A stretch of 64,000 nucleotides of DNA from Desulfarculaceae bacterium (lineage in GTDB: Bacteria; Desulfobacterota; Desulfarculia; Desulfarculales; Desulfarculaceae): the NCBI GenBank assembly GCA_020444545.1, contig JAHLKT010000004.1, positions 620,001-684,000 on the forward strand. Reading direction: 5' to 3'. Both the position numbers and the translations under genes were made by a program. How positions within the stretch are numbered: the stretch's first letter is position 1; every line of letters begins with the position of its first letter. Under the pieces are notes generated by a model that worked only from the letters and a program-made list of their open reading frames with translations, made no database searches and was not told the DNA's origin. Positions 18,864 through 28,530 of the stretch are shown here, piece after piece.

Positions 18864-20240
18864 ATGGACCTGGTCTTTGACAGCACCTTGCTCTCGCGAT
18901 TGCAATTCGCCCTGACCACCATGTTCCACATTATCTGGCCGCTTTTGTCCATCGGCCTGAGCATCTTCCTGGTGGTGCTGGAAGTGCTGTGGATGCGCAG
19001 CAAAGACCCGCTCTACTACCGCCACTACCGCTTCTGGAGCAAGCTGTTTGTGCTCAACTTCGCGGTGGGGGTGGTCTCGGGCATCCCCCTGGAGTTCCAG
19101 TTCGGGGCCAACTGGGAGCGCTTCTCCGTGGCCACCGGCGGCTTCTTCGGCTCCATCCTGGGCTTCGAGGCCACCATGGCCTTCATGCTGGAGGCGGCCT
19201 TTCTCTATCTCATGCTCTTCGGCTGGAAGCGCCTGCCCCCAAAGGCCCATTTGTTCTCCACCTGCATGGTGGCCCTGGGCGCTTCGCTCAGCGCCTTCTG
19301 GATCATGGTGGCCAACTCCTGGATGCAGACCCCGGCGGGCGGCCATTTCGCGGGCGGCAAGTTCGTCACCACCAGCTACTGGCAGGCCATCTTCAACCCG
19401 GACCTGCCCTGGGGCTTTTCCCATATGTGGGTGGCCTGCCTGGAAACCACCCTGTTCGTGGTGGGCGGGGTCAGCGCCTGGTATCTCCTGCGCGGGCGTC
19501 ACCGCGAGTTCTTTTTGAAGAGCTTCAAGCTGGCGGTGCTGGCGGCGGTGTTCATCGCGCCCTTCCAGGTATGGCTGGGCGACGGCTCGGGCCGGGCGGT
19601 GGCCGAGTATCAGCCCACCAAGCTGGGGGCCATCGAGAGCCATTGGGTCACCAACCCGCCGGGAGAAGGCGCGCCTTGGCACGCCCTGGCCTGGCCCCAG
19701 CCCGAGCTGCAACGCAACGCCTGGTCCATCGACATCCCTTACGGCCTCAGCCTGCTCATCACCCGCAGCTTCACCGGCCAGGTGAAGGGGCTCAAGGACT
19801 TCCCCCGCCAGGACCAGCCGCCGGTGATCATCCCCTACTTCGCCTTCCGGGTGATGCTGGGGGCTGGCTTCGGAATGCTCTTCCTGATGCTCTGGACCCT
19901 GTGGCTTTGGCGAAAGGGCCGTCTGGCCCTCGATGAGATAGGCAACCAGAAATGGCTGCTACGCGCCTGGCTCCTGGCCATCCCGGCCGCCTACGCGGCG
20001 GTGGAGACCGGCTGGATCATCCGGGAGATGGGCCGCCAGCCCTGGGTTATCTTCGGCCATTTGCGCACCGCCGACGCCTCCAGCCTCCTGGCCACCGGGC
20101 AGGTGGCCTCCACCCTGGTCATGTATCTGCTCATCTACGGAGCGCTCCTGGGCGTGTTCCTGTTCTTCGCCTGGCGGCTGATCAAGAAAGGCCCGGACCT
20201 GGAGGCCGTACCACCCTATTACCAGGAGGCCGCGTCATGA
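18864..20240 (+). CDS. cydA: Cytochrome bd ubiquinol oxidase subunit I
   Basis: A 458-residue integral membrane protein carrying hemes b558, b595 and d and the quinol-oxidising site. Hallmarks are the N-terminal RLQFALTTMFHIIWPLLSIG with the heme-ligand histidine, GFEATMAFMLEAAFL, the HMWVACLETTLF segment, and GRQPWVIFGHLRT near residues 395-407. Length fits the short Q-loop type. It reduces O2 to water at high affinity, protecting anaerobes and nitrogenase from oxygen. Its TGA overlaps the cydB ATG. Confidence 0.96.
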   Translation: MDLVFDSTLLSRLQFALTTMFHIIWPLLSIGLSIFLVVLEVLWMRSKDPLYYRHYRFWSKLFVLNFAVGVVSGIPLEFQFGANWERFSVATGGFFGSILGFEATMAFMLEAAFLYLMLFGWKRLPPKAHLFSTCMVALGASLSAFWIMVANSWMQTPAGGHFAGGKFVTTSYWQAIFNPDLPWGFSHMWVACLETTLFVVGGVSAWYLLRGRHREFFLKSFKLAVLAAVFIAPFQVWLGDGSGRAVAEYQPTKLGAIESHWVTNPPGEGAPWHALAWPQPELQRNAWSIDIPYGLSLLITRSFTGQVKGLKDFPRQDQPPVIIPYFAFRVMLGAGFGMLFLMLWTLWLWRKGRLALDEIGNQKWLLRAWLLAIPAAYAAVETGWIIREMGRQPWVIFGHLRTADASSLLATGQVASTLVMYLLIYGALLGVFLFFAWRLIKKGPDLEAVPPYYQEAAS

Positions 20241-21247
20241 GCCCAGCGCACGCCGACCTGGCCCTGGTGTGGTATCTGCTGCTGGCCCTGGTGCTGGCTC
20301 TCACCCTGCTCCTGGACGGCCTGGACCTGGGGGTGGGCATCCTATCCCTGTTCGTGGGGCGCGAGGAGCAGCGCGGCCAGATGATGGCCAGCGTGGCCGG
20401 GGTGTGGCACGCCAACCAGACCTGGCTGGTGGTGCTGGGCGCGCTGTTGTTCGGGGCCTTTCCCCTGGTCTACGGTCTGGCCCTGTCGGCCCTGTACCTG
20501 CCCGTGGCCCTGATGCTCCTGGGATTCATCCTGCGCGGGGTTTCCATCGAATATTACGAGCACGCCGACCGGCCGCGCCGCTGGAGCCTGGCCTTCGGCC
20601 TGGGCAGCCTGCTGGCCGCCGTGGCCCAGGGGCTGGGCCTGGGCGCGCTCCTGGCCGGGCTGCCTCTATCGGCGGGGCGCTACCTTGGCGGAGCCTGGGC
20701 CTGGCTCAGCCCCTTTGCCGTGGCCGTCTGCCTGGGCCTCTTGGGCTCCTACCTTCTCCTGGGCGCGGCCTGGCTGGTGCTCAAGACCGGCGGCGAGCTG
20801 CAAGCCAAGGCCCGCCGCGCCGCCCGGGCCGTGGCCTTTTTCCTGCTCATCGCCGCCCCGCTGCTCATCCTCTGGTCGCGGGGCCTGCATCCCTTCCTGA
20901 GCGCCCGCTGGCTGGCCTGGCCCGGCCTGCTGGTCAGCTCCCTGCCCCTGGCCCTGGCCGCGCCCTGCTTCGTGGCCCTGGTGGTCTGCCTGGCCCGCAG
21001 CTGGGACGCGGGCTGCTTCTGGTTCGCCCTGCTCCTTAACCTGCTGCTCCTGCTCTCCCTGGCGGGCAGCATCTACCCGGTGGTGGTGCCGCCCGGCCTC
21101 ACCGTGTTCCAGGCGGCAGCCGGAGCCATCAACCTCAAGTTCATGCTCAGCGGAGTGGCCGTGGTGCTGCCCTTGATGCTGGCCTACAACGCCTACCAAT
21201 ATTGGGTTTTCCGGGGGAAGGTGGAGCCGGGCGCGGGCTACGAGTAG
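20237..21247 (+). CDS. cydB: Cytochrome bd ubiquinol oxidase subunit II
   Basis: A 336-residue membrane subunit with about eight spans that stabilises the heme site of CydA. LLDGLDLGVGILSLFVGREEQRG and GVWHANQTWLVVLGALLFGAFP are characteristic of the family. The ATG overlaps the cydA stop in an ATGA arrangement, so the pair is co-translated. No cydX-like small gene is evident in the 25 bases before the convergent nuoN stop. Confidence 0.95.
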   Translation: MSPAHADLALVWYLLLALVLALTLLLDGLDLGVGILSLFVGREEQRGQMMASVAGVWHANQTWLVVLGALLFGAFPLVYGLALSALYLPVALMLLGFILRGVSIEYYEHADRPRRWSLAFGLGSLLAAVAQGLGLGALLAGLPLSAGRYLGGAWAWLSPFAVAVCLGLLGSYLLLGAAWLVLKTGGELQAKARRAARAVAFFLLIAAPLLILWSRGLHPFLSARWLAWPGLLVSSLPLALAAPCFVALVVCLARSWDAGCFWFALLLNLLLLLSLAGSIYPVVVPPGLTVFQAAAGAINLKFMLSGVAVVLPLMLAYNAYQYWVFRGKVEPGAGYE

Positions 21248-21272
21248 GCCGCCCCGCTCTCCGGGAAAAGGC

Positions 21273-22703
21273 TCAGCCGCCCAGGGTGGCCACCGCCGCG
21301 CGCGCCAGGCCGTGGAGCCAGCCCGGGAAGATGCCCAGCCACAACAGCCCCGCCGCGATGATGCCCAAGGCTAGCACCTCGGCGGGCCCGGCCGTTGGGG
21401 GCTCCTCCGCGCCGGGGGGCGGCTCCTGCAAGTACATGGCCGCCACCACCTTGAAGTAGTAGTAAAAGGCCGCTGCCGCGCCCAGCGCGCCCAGCAAGGC
21501 CAGCCCCAGGTAGCCGGCCTTGATGGCGGCGGTGAACAGGAACAGCTTGCCCACGAAGCCGCCGGTGGGCGGCATCCCCGCCAGGGACAGCACGCACAGC
21601 ACCAGGAATCCCGCCCGCCAAGGATGGCGACGGGCCAGGCCCGCCAACTCGCCCAGGCGGCCCAGGTCGCGCCTCACCGGGGAAAGCACCCCCAGCATGC
21701 CGAACACGCCCAGGTCCATGAGCGCGTAGGCCACCAGGAAGAACAGGGCCGCGGACAGGCCGCCGGAGCGCGCCCCTACCAGGGCCATGACCAGATAGCC
21801 CATCTGGGCTGCGCTGGAATAGGCCAGCAGGCGCTTGGCCTTTTCTTCGCGCAGGGCGCTTAGGTTGGCCGCCAGCATAGTCAGGGCGGCCAGGCCCCAG
21901 AGCGCCAGCACCCAATAGGGCCACAGCCCGTTGGGCAGCAAGGCGCAAAGACGGATCAGCGCGGCCATGACCGCCGCCTTGGACCCGGCGGCCAAAAAGG
22001 CGGTTATGGGCGCGGGCGCTCCCTCGTACACATCCGGGGCCCACACGTGCAGGGGGGCCAGGGAGAGCTTGAAGGCCAGGCCGGTGAGCACCAGGCCCAG
22101 GCCCAAAAGGGTCAGGCCGCCCGGCGCCTGCCCGGCCGGGGTCAGGCTGGGGCCCATGAGCAGGCTGCCGCCCGCCGCGTAGATCAGGGCGATGCCGAAC
22201 ACCACCAGCGAGGAGGCCACCGCGCCCAGGATGAAATACTTGAGGCCCGCCTCCATTGACTGGTCCGCGCCCTTGCGCATGGCCAGCAGGATATACAGGC
22301 AGATGGAGAGCATCTCCAGGCCCAGGAAGAAAGCCAACCAGTGCATTGCCCCGGCGGTGAGGGCCATGCCCAACGCGGCCAGGAGCATCAGGCCGTAAAG
22401 CTCCTCGCCCGCGAAACCCCGGGCCAGGGCGTAGCGCCGCACCAGCAAGAGAGCCAGCAAACACACCAGGGCCAGGAGCCCGGTGAACAAGCGGCCGTAG
22501 AGCCCCACGTCCAGCAGGCCCTGGTACACGCCGGTGGCCGGGCCGCTTAGGGCAAAGAGCCCGGCGGCCAGCGAGGCCAGTACGGCCAGCCACCACAACA
22601 AGCCCGAGGGCCGCCCGGCCCAGAAGGCGCCCAGGCAGAAGATGAGCCCGCCGCCCAGGGCCAGGATGGCCAAAGGCGCTATGACCGGCCAGCCGTCAAG
22701 CAT
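21273..22703 (-). CDS. nuoN: NADH-quinone oxidoreductase subunit N
   Basis: A 476-residue antiporter-like membrane subunit of complex I with about 14 hydrophobic helices. The family core is present in GLAFKLSLAPLHVWAPDVYEGAPAPITAFLAAG, including the conserved lysine, and in AYSSAAQMGYLVMALV. Last gene of the 12-ORF nuo operon, 36 bases after nuoM. It ends 25 bases from the convergent cydB gene, with no terminator hairpin visible in the gap. Confidence 0.95.
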   Translation of the reverse strand: MLDGWPVIAPLAILALGGGLIFCLGAFWAGRPSGLLWWLAVLASLAAGLFALSGPATGVYQGLLDVGLYGRLFTGLLALVCLLALLLVRRYALARGFAGEELYGLMLLAALGMALTAGAMHWLAFFLGLEMLSICLYILLAMRKGADQSMEAGLKYFILGAVASSLVVFGIALIYAAGGSLLMGPSLTPAGQAPGGLTLLGLGLVLTGLAFKLSLAPLHVWAPDVYEGAPAPITAFLAAGSKAAVMAALIRLCALLPNGLWPYWVLALWGLAALTMLAANLSALREEKAKRLLAYSSAAQMGYLVMALVGARSGGLSAALFFLVAYALMDLGVFGMLGVLSPVRRDLGRLGELAGLARRHPWRAGFLVLCVLSLAGMPPTGGFVGKLFLFTAAIKAGYLGLALLGALGAAAAFYYYFKVVAAMYLQEPPPGAEEPPTAGPAEVLALGIIAAGLLWLGIFPGWLHGLARAAVATLGG

Positions 22704-22739
22704 TTGTGTCTCGCTTGCCCGTCATGATCATGCCTATGC

Positions 22740-24236
22740 CTAAAACACCGCCAGGGCCACGCGGGGCCCGGGCGCCAAGAGAGCCCGCACCGGGCCCTCG
22801 ATAAGCTCCAGCACCGGGCCGGGATGCAGCCCGATGTACAACACCGCCGCGGCCAGCACGCCCAGCACCAGCATCTCGCGGGAGTTCAAATCCGGCGCGG
22901 CCAGATCCTCCCGCGCGGGGCCGAAGATGGTGGCCTGCACCATCCTCAGCACGTACATCACCCCCACCGCCAGGCCGATGAACCCGGCCACCGCCGCCAC
23001 GGGCGAGGCCCGGTAGGTGCCCAGGAGGACCAAGAGCTCGCCCACGAAGTTGTTCAGGCCGGGCAGGCCCAGGGAGGCCATGGCGAAGAACAGGAAAAAA
23101 GCGCTGAAGCGGGGTAGAGCCCCCCACAGCCCGCCGAAGTCGGCCAGGCGGCGGGTGCCCAGGCGCGCTTGCAGCAGCCCGGCCAGGATGAACAGGGCCG
23201 AGGTGGACAGGCCGTGGTTGATCATCTGCAACACCGCCCCGCTCACGCTCATCAGGTCCCAGGCGGCCAGGCCCAGCACCACCAGGCCCAAATGGGTGAT
23301 GCTGGAGTAGGCCACCAGCCGCTTCAGGTCTTCCTGGGCCCGCGCGATCCATCCGGCATAGAAGATGCCCGCCAAGGCCAGCACCATGAGCACCGGCGCG
23401 GCCGGGACGGCAGCCCAGGGCAGCAGGGGCAAGGCCACCCGGAAGATGGCGTAGGCCCCGGTCTTTAGGAGCACGCCGGCCAACAGCACGCTGCCCGCAG
23501 TGGGGGCCTGGGTGTGGGCCTCGGGCAGCCAGGTGTGCAGGGGCACCAGGGGCACCTTCACCGCGAAGCCGATGAGCATGGCCGCCAGGATCCAGCCCTG
23601 CACTCCCGCCGCAGGTGGCGTGCCCGCCAGGGCGGCCAGGGAGAAGGTGTAGCTGCCGGTGGCCGCGCCGTGAGAGGCGTAGAGCCCCAGGATGCCCAGG
23701 AGCAGAAGCAGGCTGCCCGCCAGGGTGAACAGCACCAGCTTGAAAGAGGCGCGCACCCGGTCCTCATGCCCCCACATGCCCACTAGGAAGAACATGGGGA
23801 TGAGCTGCAACTCCCAGAACAAATAGAAGAGGAACAGGTCCTGGGCCAGGAACAGCCCGTTGACCCCGCCCTGTATGACCAGCAAGAGGAAGTAGTACAA
23901 GCCGGGCCGGTCGTCGATCTGCCGCCAGGAGACCAGCACGCAAAGCACCTGCAAGAGCGCGGTCAGGAGCACCAGGAGCAGGCTCACCCCGTCCAGGCCC
24001 AGGCTGTAGGAGATGCCCAGGGCGGGTAGCCAGGGGGCGCTCTCGGTCAGAAGCCAGGGGCCTTGCGCCGCGCCGCCGGTCAGGGTGAGCAGCCCACTGG
24101 CCAGGGCCAGCTCCACCAGGGCCGTGATCAGGGCGGCGCCCCGGGCCAGCCGCAGCCGCCCGCCGCAGGCCAGCGCCAACAGGCCTCCCGCCAGGGGAAG
24201 CAGGATCAGCAGGCTGAGCAGCGGCACGCTTAACAC
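22740..24236 (-). CDS. nuoM: NADH-quinone oxidoreductase subunit M
   Basis: A 498-residue proton-pumping membrane subunit of complex I. LFYLFWELQLIPMFFLVGMWG contains the key glutamate of the helix-5 motif, and FAVKVPLVPLHTWLPEAHTQAPTAGSVLLAG the conserved lysine region. GTG start at 24236 with GTGAGG about 10 bases upstream; it begins 10 bases after nuoL. Confidence 0.95.
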   Translation of the reverse strand: MLSVPLLSLLILLPLAGGLLALACGGRLRLARGAALITALVELALASGLLTLTGGAAQGPWLLTESAPWLPALGISYSLGLDGVSLLLVLLTALLQVLCVLVSWRQIDDRPGLYYFLLLVIQGGVNGLFLAQDLFLFYLFWELQLIPMFFLVGMWGHEDRVRASFKLVLFTLAGSLLLLLGILGLYASHGAATGSYTFSLAALAGTPPAAGVQGWILAAMLIGFAVKVPLVPLHTWLPEAHTQAPTAGSVLLAGVLLKTGAYAIFRVALPLLPWAAVPAAPVLMVLALAGIFYAGWIARAQEDLKRLVAYSSITHLGLVVLGLAAWDLMSVSGAVLQMINHGLSTSALFILAGLLQARLGTRRLADFGGLWGALPRFSAFFLFFAMASLGLPGLNNFVGELLVLLGTYRASPVAAVAGFIGLAVGVMYVLRMVQATIFGPAREDLAAPDLNSREMLVLGVLAAAVLYIGLHPGPVLELIEGPVRALLAPGPRVALAVF

Positions 24237-24246
24237 GGCATCATCC

Positions 24247-26124
24247 TCACCAGGCGAACCAGGACCAGGCCAGGACCACCAGGATCAAGGCCAGGGCCAA
24301 AAGAATCATGAGCAAATACACCGACAGCCGCCCTCCGGCCCAGGCGGCCAGACCCCGCGAGAAGATGCCCAGCCCCTGCCCCAGGGTGGTGAAGCCCAGG
24401 TCCAGGCCGCCATCGTCGAACTGCTTCCACAGGAAATCGGCCGTGGCCCGGTAAGGCCGCACCAGCACGCGCTCATAGAGGCGGTCCACATAGAACGCGT
24501 GGAACAAGGCCTCCCGCCAGACGGCGGGCTTGGGCTCGGTGCCCACTCCCCGGTAGAGCCAGACCGCCAGACCGATGGCGGACAGCACCCCGGCCGCGCT
24601 GGCCAGGGCCATGCCCAACTCCAGGCCGCCCGAGGCGGGCAGCTCCATGCGCGCGCCGGGCACCGAGGCCATGAAAGAGGACAGCCAGCGCTTGCCCGGC
24701 CCGAAAGGCAGGTTCAACAGGCCGTCGCCCAGGGCCAGCACCGCCAGGGGCCACAGCACCCAGGTCAGCAGACGGGCGGGCTGCCGCACTTGGCTGGCGG
24801 TGCGCCCGTTGTCCCGCTTGCCAAAGGCGATGAAGTACAAGCGGAAGGTATAGAGCGGGGTGAGCAAGGCGGCCAAGAAGCCCGCCGCCCAGAAGAACTT
24901 GTAGGACGCGCCCGGGGCGATGAAGGCGGCCAGCAAAATGCGGTCCTTGCTGAAGTAGCCGCCAAGCAAGGGGAAGGCGCTCAGGCACAGCGCGCCGATG
25001 AAGAACAAGGCCCCCACACTCGGCAGCAAGCGCCGCAGGTTGCCCATCTTGAAGATGTCGTGCTCCTCGTCCAGGGCCTTGATCACGCAGCCCGCCGCCA
25101 AGAACAGCAGCGACTTGAAAAAGGCGTGGGAGAGCAGGTGGAACATGCCGGAGACAATGTCCGCCGCGCCCACGGCCAGGAACATGTAGCCCACCTGGCT
25201 GATGGTGGAATAGGCCAGCACCCGCTTTATGTCCCGCTGGGCCAGGGCGGCCAGGGCGGCCCACAGGGCGGTGAGAGCCCCCACGGCCGCGATGAGCTCC
25301 AGCACCGGCGGCGAGGCGGCCAGCACCGGGAACAGGCGCATGAGCAGGTAGACCCCGGCGGTGACCATGGTGGCGGCGTGGATCAGGGCCGATACCGGCG
25401 ATGGGCCGGCCATGGCGTCGGGCAGCCACACGCTGAGCGGCAGCTGGGCCGACTTGCCCGCCGCCGCCCAAAAGAGCAGCAGCCCCAGCACCAAGGCCGC
25501 GCCCGGAGCCAGGGAGGCCGCCTTGGCGTTGACCCCGGTGATGGACACATCGCCTAACCACGCCAGGCACAGGGCCAGGAGCACCCCAAAGGCGATGTCG
25601 CCCAGGCGGGTGAAGAGAAAGGCCTTGCGACCGGCCGAGGCGTTGGCGCTCTTGCCGTACCAAAAGCCGATGAGGGCGTAGGAGCAGAAACCCACCCCCT
25701 CCCAGCCCAAATACATGAACACCAGGCTGTCTGACAGAGTGACCACCAGCATGGCGAAGACGAACAGGTTCAGATACACGAAGTAGCGCACCAGGCCGGC
25801 GTCGTCCTTCATGAAGCTGGTGGAGTACACGTGGATGATGCTGGCCACGAAGGTGACCATCAGGGCCATGAGCGCGGCCAGGGCGTCGTAGTGCACGTCC
25901 ATGGCCGTGTTGAGCGGCCCCAGCTTGATCCAGGCGAAGAGCGCGAAGTCGTGCGCCCCGCCGCCGCGCAGGGCCAGGGCGATGACCGCCATGACCAGCG
26001 AGACCAGCACCGCCGCGCAGGCGGCCACGCTTACCCCGCGCCGCCCCAGGGCCCGCCCGGCCAGGGCATTGAGCGCGGCCCCGGCCAGGGGCGCTAGCAG
26101 CATTATGAGGATCAGCCCCTTCAT
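24247..26124 (-). CDS. nuoL: NADH-quinone oxidoreductase subunit L
   Basis: A 625-residue antiporter-like subunit of complex I with the long lateral helix at the C-terminus. LVFMYLGWEGVGFCSYALIGFWY and GKSAQLPLSVWLPDAMAGPSPVSALIHAATMV are the hallmark stretches, with the lysine and glutamate of the proton channel present. The ATG at 26124 is one base past the nuoK stop. In-frame upstream sequence to 26289 lies inside nuoK and is not coding in this frame. Confidence 0.95.
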   Translation of the reverse strand: MKGLILIMLLAPLAGAALNALAGRALGRRGVSVAACAAVLVSLVMAVIALALRGGGAHDFALFAWIKLGPLNTAMDVHYDALAALMALMVTFVASIIHVYSTSFMKDDAGLVRYFVYLNLFVFAMLVVTLSDSLVFMYLGWEGVGFCSYALIGFWYGKSANASAGRKAFLFTRLGDIAFGVLLALCLAWLGDVSITGVNAKAASLAPGAALVLGLLLFWAAAGKSAQLPLSVWLPDAMAGPSPVSALIHAATMVTAGVYLLMRLFPVLAASPPVLELIAAVGALTALWAALAALAQRDIKRVLAYSTISQVGYMFLAVGAADIVSGMFHLLSHAFFKSLLFLAAGCVIKALDEEHDIFKMGNLRRLLPSVGALFFIGALCLSAFPLLGGYFSKDRILLAAFIAPGASYKFFWAAGFLAALLTPLYTFRLYFIAFGKRDNGRTASQVRQPARLLTWVLWPLAVLALGDGLLNLPFGPGKRWLSSFMASVPGARMELPASGGLELGMALASAAGVLSAIGLAVWLYRGVGTEPKPAVWREALFHAFYVDRLYERVLVRPYRATADFLWKQFDDGGLDLGFTTLGQGLGIFSRGLAAWAGGRLSVYLLMILLALALILVVLAWSWFAW

Positions 26125-26125
26125 G

Positions 26126-26431
26126 CTAATCCCCCAGCCCACGGTAGTCGTCCGGGTCCAGGCTGCCCCGCCGTGACCAGGCGTACACCGCCAGGGCCAG
26201 GCCCACCGAGACCTCGGCCGCGGCCACCGCGAAGATGAACAGCACCAGGGACTGGCCGTCCAGGTTGTGCCACCGCAGGGACCCGGCAACCAAGGCCAGC
26301 CCGGCCGCGTTGAGCATCACCTCCACGCCGATGATGATCATGAACAGATTGCGCCGGGCCACCACGCAGGCCGCGCCCAGGATGAACAGCAATGCGGCCA
26401 AGACCAGCACATGCGACAAGGGAGCGATCAT
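26126..26431 (-). CDS. nuoK: NADH-quinone oxidoreductase subunit K
   Basis: A 101-residue subunit with three membrane spans. FMIIIGVEVMLNAAGLA carries the first conserved proton-channel glutamate and FAVAAAEVSVGLALAV the second. ATG at 26431 overlaps the nuoJ stop by 4 bases. Confidence 0.94.
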   Translation of the reverse strand: MIAPLSHVLVLAALLFILGAACVVARRNLFMIIIGVEVMLNAAGLALVAGSLRWHNLDGQSLVLFIFAVAAAEVSVGLALAVYAWSRRGSLDPDDYRGLGD

Positions 26432-26949
26432 GCGTCGCCCCCTTTGCGCCGCCCAAAGGCGTGGCGGCCCAGATAGAGCGCGCCCACCAGGGCCACGAAC
26501 AGCAGGAAGGAGACGATCTCCACGGCCAGCCAGTACCTGGAGAACACGAACTTGCCGAAGGCCCGGGGCGACACCGAGGCCAGGGGCAGCATAGGCCGCC
26601 CGGCCGGGTCGCTTAGGATCATCGCGGCCATGGCCGCCAGCAGCACCAGGCCCAGCAACGCGGCCGGGGCCCATTGCCGCAGATAGCGCCACTTTTCCCC
26701 GCCGCTTACCGGCACGGCCAGAGTGACCACGATGAACACGAAGAGCACCATGATGGCCCCGGCGTAGATGATCACCTCCAGCGCGGCCAACAGCGGCGCG
26801 CCCAGGAGATAGACCAGCATGGCCGTGCCCACGAAGGAGATCACCAAGTGCACCACCGCGTGCATGAGGTTGCGGCTGGTCACCGCCAGCAGGGTGGCCA
26901 ACAGCACCACCAGAGCCAGCAGATAGAATATGGCGCCCGGTACGGTCAT
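26428..26949 (-). CDS. nuoJ: NADH-quinone oxidoreductase subunit J
   Basis: A 173-residue membrane subunit of complex I with five expected helices. AALEVIIYAGAIMVLFVFIV is the distinctive helix-3 region near the quinone-coupling channel. It starts 7 bases after nuoI and its stop overlaps nuoK. Confidence 0.94.
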   Translation of the reverse strand: MTVPGAIFYLLALVVLLATLLAVTSRNLMHAVVHLVISFVGTAMLVYLLGAPLLAALEVIIYAGAIMVLFVFIVVTLAVPVSGGEKWRYLRQWAPAALLGLVLLAAMAAMILSDPAGRPMLPLASVSPRAFGKFVFSRYWLAVEIVSFLLFVALVGALYLGRHAFGRRKGGDA

Positions 26950-26956
26950 AACCTTC

Positions 26957-27535
26957 CTAGATATGGTTGCTGAGCACGTCCACCGGCTCGTCTTCGCCGA
27001 TGTGCTCGCCCTTGCCGCCCGCCACGCTCACCCCGGCGTGACGGTAGAAATCGTAGTCCGGATGCTTGCCCCCACCCTCGACGAGCAAGTCTTCCTTTTC
27101 GGCCACCAGAGTAAGCAGGTCGTAGGAGCACAGCTCGAAATCAGGCGTCAGCTGGATGGCCAGGGTGGGGCAGGCCTCCTCGCAGAGCCCGCAGAAAATA
27201 CAGCGCGAGAAGTTGACCCGGAACCAAGCGGCCCAGCGCCGCCCGTCCTCGCGCTGTTCGCTCTGCATGGATATGCAGTCCACCGGGCAGGCGGCCGCGC
27301 AGAGATAGCAGGCCACGCAGCGCTCCTGGCCGTCCGGATCGCGGGTCAGCACGATGCGCGCCCGGGTGCGCTCGGGCAGGGTGCGCTTTTCTTCGGGGTA
27401 CTGGAAGGTGATGGGCTTGCGGAACAAATGGCGCAGGGTCATGGCGAAGCCCTGCACCAAGCCCCAGGCCTGGCGCAGCCCGGAGGCCACCTCGCGGCGG
27501 ATGTGCCCGCCGCTATTGTTTGGCGCGTCGTTCAT
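26957..27535 (-). CDS. nuoI: NADH-quinone oxidoreductase subunit I (2 x [4Fe-4S])
   Basis: A 192-residue peripheral subunit carrying clusters N6a and N6b. Two ferredoxin motifs are seen, [15 protein letters not shown] and [12 protein letters not shown]. The ATG at 27535 overlaps the end of nuoH by 4 bases. The C-terminal tail beyond residue 150 is somewhat extended and rich in Gly, Asp and Glu. Confidence 0.95.
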   Translation of the reverse strand: MNDAPNNSGGHIRREVASGLRQAWGLVQGFAMTLRHLFRKPITFQYPEEKRTLPERTRARIVLTRDPDGQERCVACYLCAAACPVDCISMQSEQREDGRRWAAWFRVNFSRCIFCGLCEEACPTLAIQLTPDFELCSYDLLTLVAEKEDLLVEGGGKHPDYDFYRHAGVSVAGGKGEHIGEDEPVDVLSNHI

Positions 27536-28530
27536 GGCCACAGCACCATCACCCCGGCGGTGATCACGATGTTGATCAGGGCCAGGGGGGTAAGCACCTT
27601 CCAGCAAAAGCCCATGAGCTGGTCCCAGCGCAAACGGGGCAGCGTCCCCCGCGACCAGATCATGAAAAACACCAGGGCCAGGACCTTGATGAGGAACCAC
27701 AGCAAGGGCGGCAGCAAGGGGCCGTGCCACCCGCCCAGGAAAAACACGGTGACCAGCGAGCCCAGCACGACCATGTTCACGTACTCGCCCAGGAAATACA
27801 GGCCGAAACGCATGCCGCTGTACTCGGTGTGGAAGCCAGCCATAAGCTCGTTCTCGGCCTCGGGCAGGTCGAAGGGAATGCGCTTGGCCTCGGCAAAGGC
27901 GGCGATCAGGAAGATTACGAACCCCACCGGCTGCACCAGCACAAAGGGCAGCCGCGCCTGGGCCTCCACGATGTCCACCAGACGCAGCGACCCGGCCAGC
28001 ATCACCACCGGCACCAGGGACAGGGCCAAGGGCAGCTCGTAGGAGATCATCTGGGCCGCGGCCCGCACCGCGCCCAGGAGGCTGTACTTGGAGTTGCTGG
28101 CCCAGCCGCCCAGGGTCACGCCGTACACCCCCAGGGAGGAAAAGGCCAAGGCGTAGAGCACTCCCACGTTGAGGTCGATGACCATGGGCTCGATGCGATA
28201 GCCCAAGAGGGTGAAGCCCGGGCCGAAGGGCACCACCGCCGCGATCATGAAGGCGGTGCAGGCGGTGACCGCCGGAGCAAAGAGGTATAGGAACAGATCC
28301 ACACCGCGCGGGTGCACGTCCTCCTTGGTGATCATCTTGATCACGTCGGCGATGGGTTGCAGCGAGCCGTGGAAACCCGCCCGGTTGGGCCCCAAGCGTA
28401 TCTGCAAACGGCCCAGCAGCTTGCGCTCGGCCAGCACCAGATAGGCCGCGATCATCAACAGCGCCACCAGGGACACGGCCAGCTTGATGAACAGCAGGAG
28501 CAGCTCTATGACCCAGGCGGGGATGATCAT
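27532..28530 (-). CDS. nuoH: NADH-quinone oxidoreductase subunit H
   Basis: A 332-residue membrane subunit that forms much of the quinone chamber. [20 protein letters not shown] near residues 33-52 and [27 protein letters not shown] are diagnostic of the family. The ATG at 28530 overlaps the nuoG TGA (ATGA). Confidence 0.96.
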   Translation of the reverse strand: MIIPAWVIELLLLFIKLAVSLVALLMIAAYLVLAERKLLGRLQIRLGPNRAGFHGSLQPIADVIKMITKEDVHPRGVDLFLYLFAPAVTACTAFMIAAVVPFGPGFTLLGYRIEPMVIDLNVGVLYALAFSSLGVYGVTLGGWASNSKYSLLGAVRAAAQMISYELPLALSLVPVVMLAGSLRLVDIVEAQARLPFVLVQPVGFVIFLIAAFAEAKRIPFDLPEAENELMAGFHTEYSGMRFGLYFLGEYVNMVVLGSLVTVFFLGGWHGPLLPPLLWFLIKVLALVFFMIWSRGTLPRLRWDQLMGFCWKVLTPLALINIVITAGVMVLWP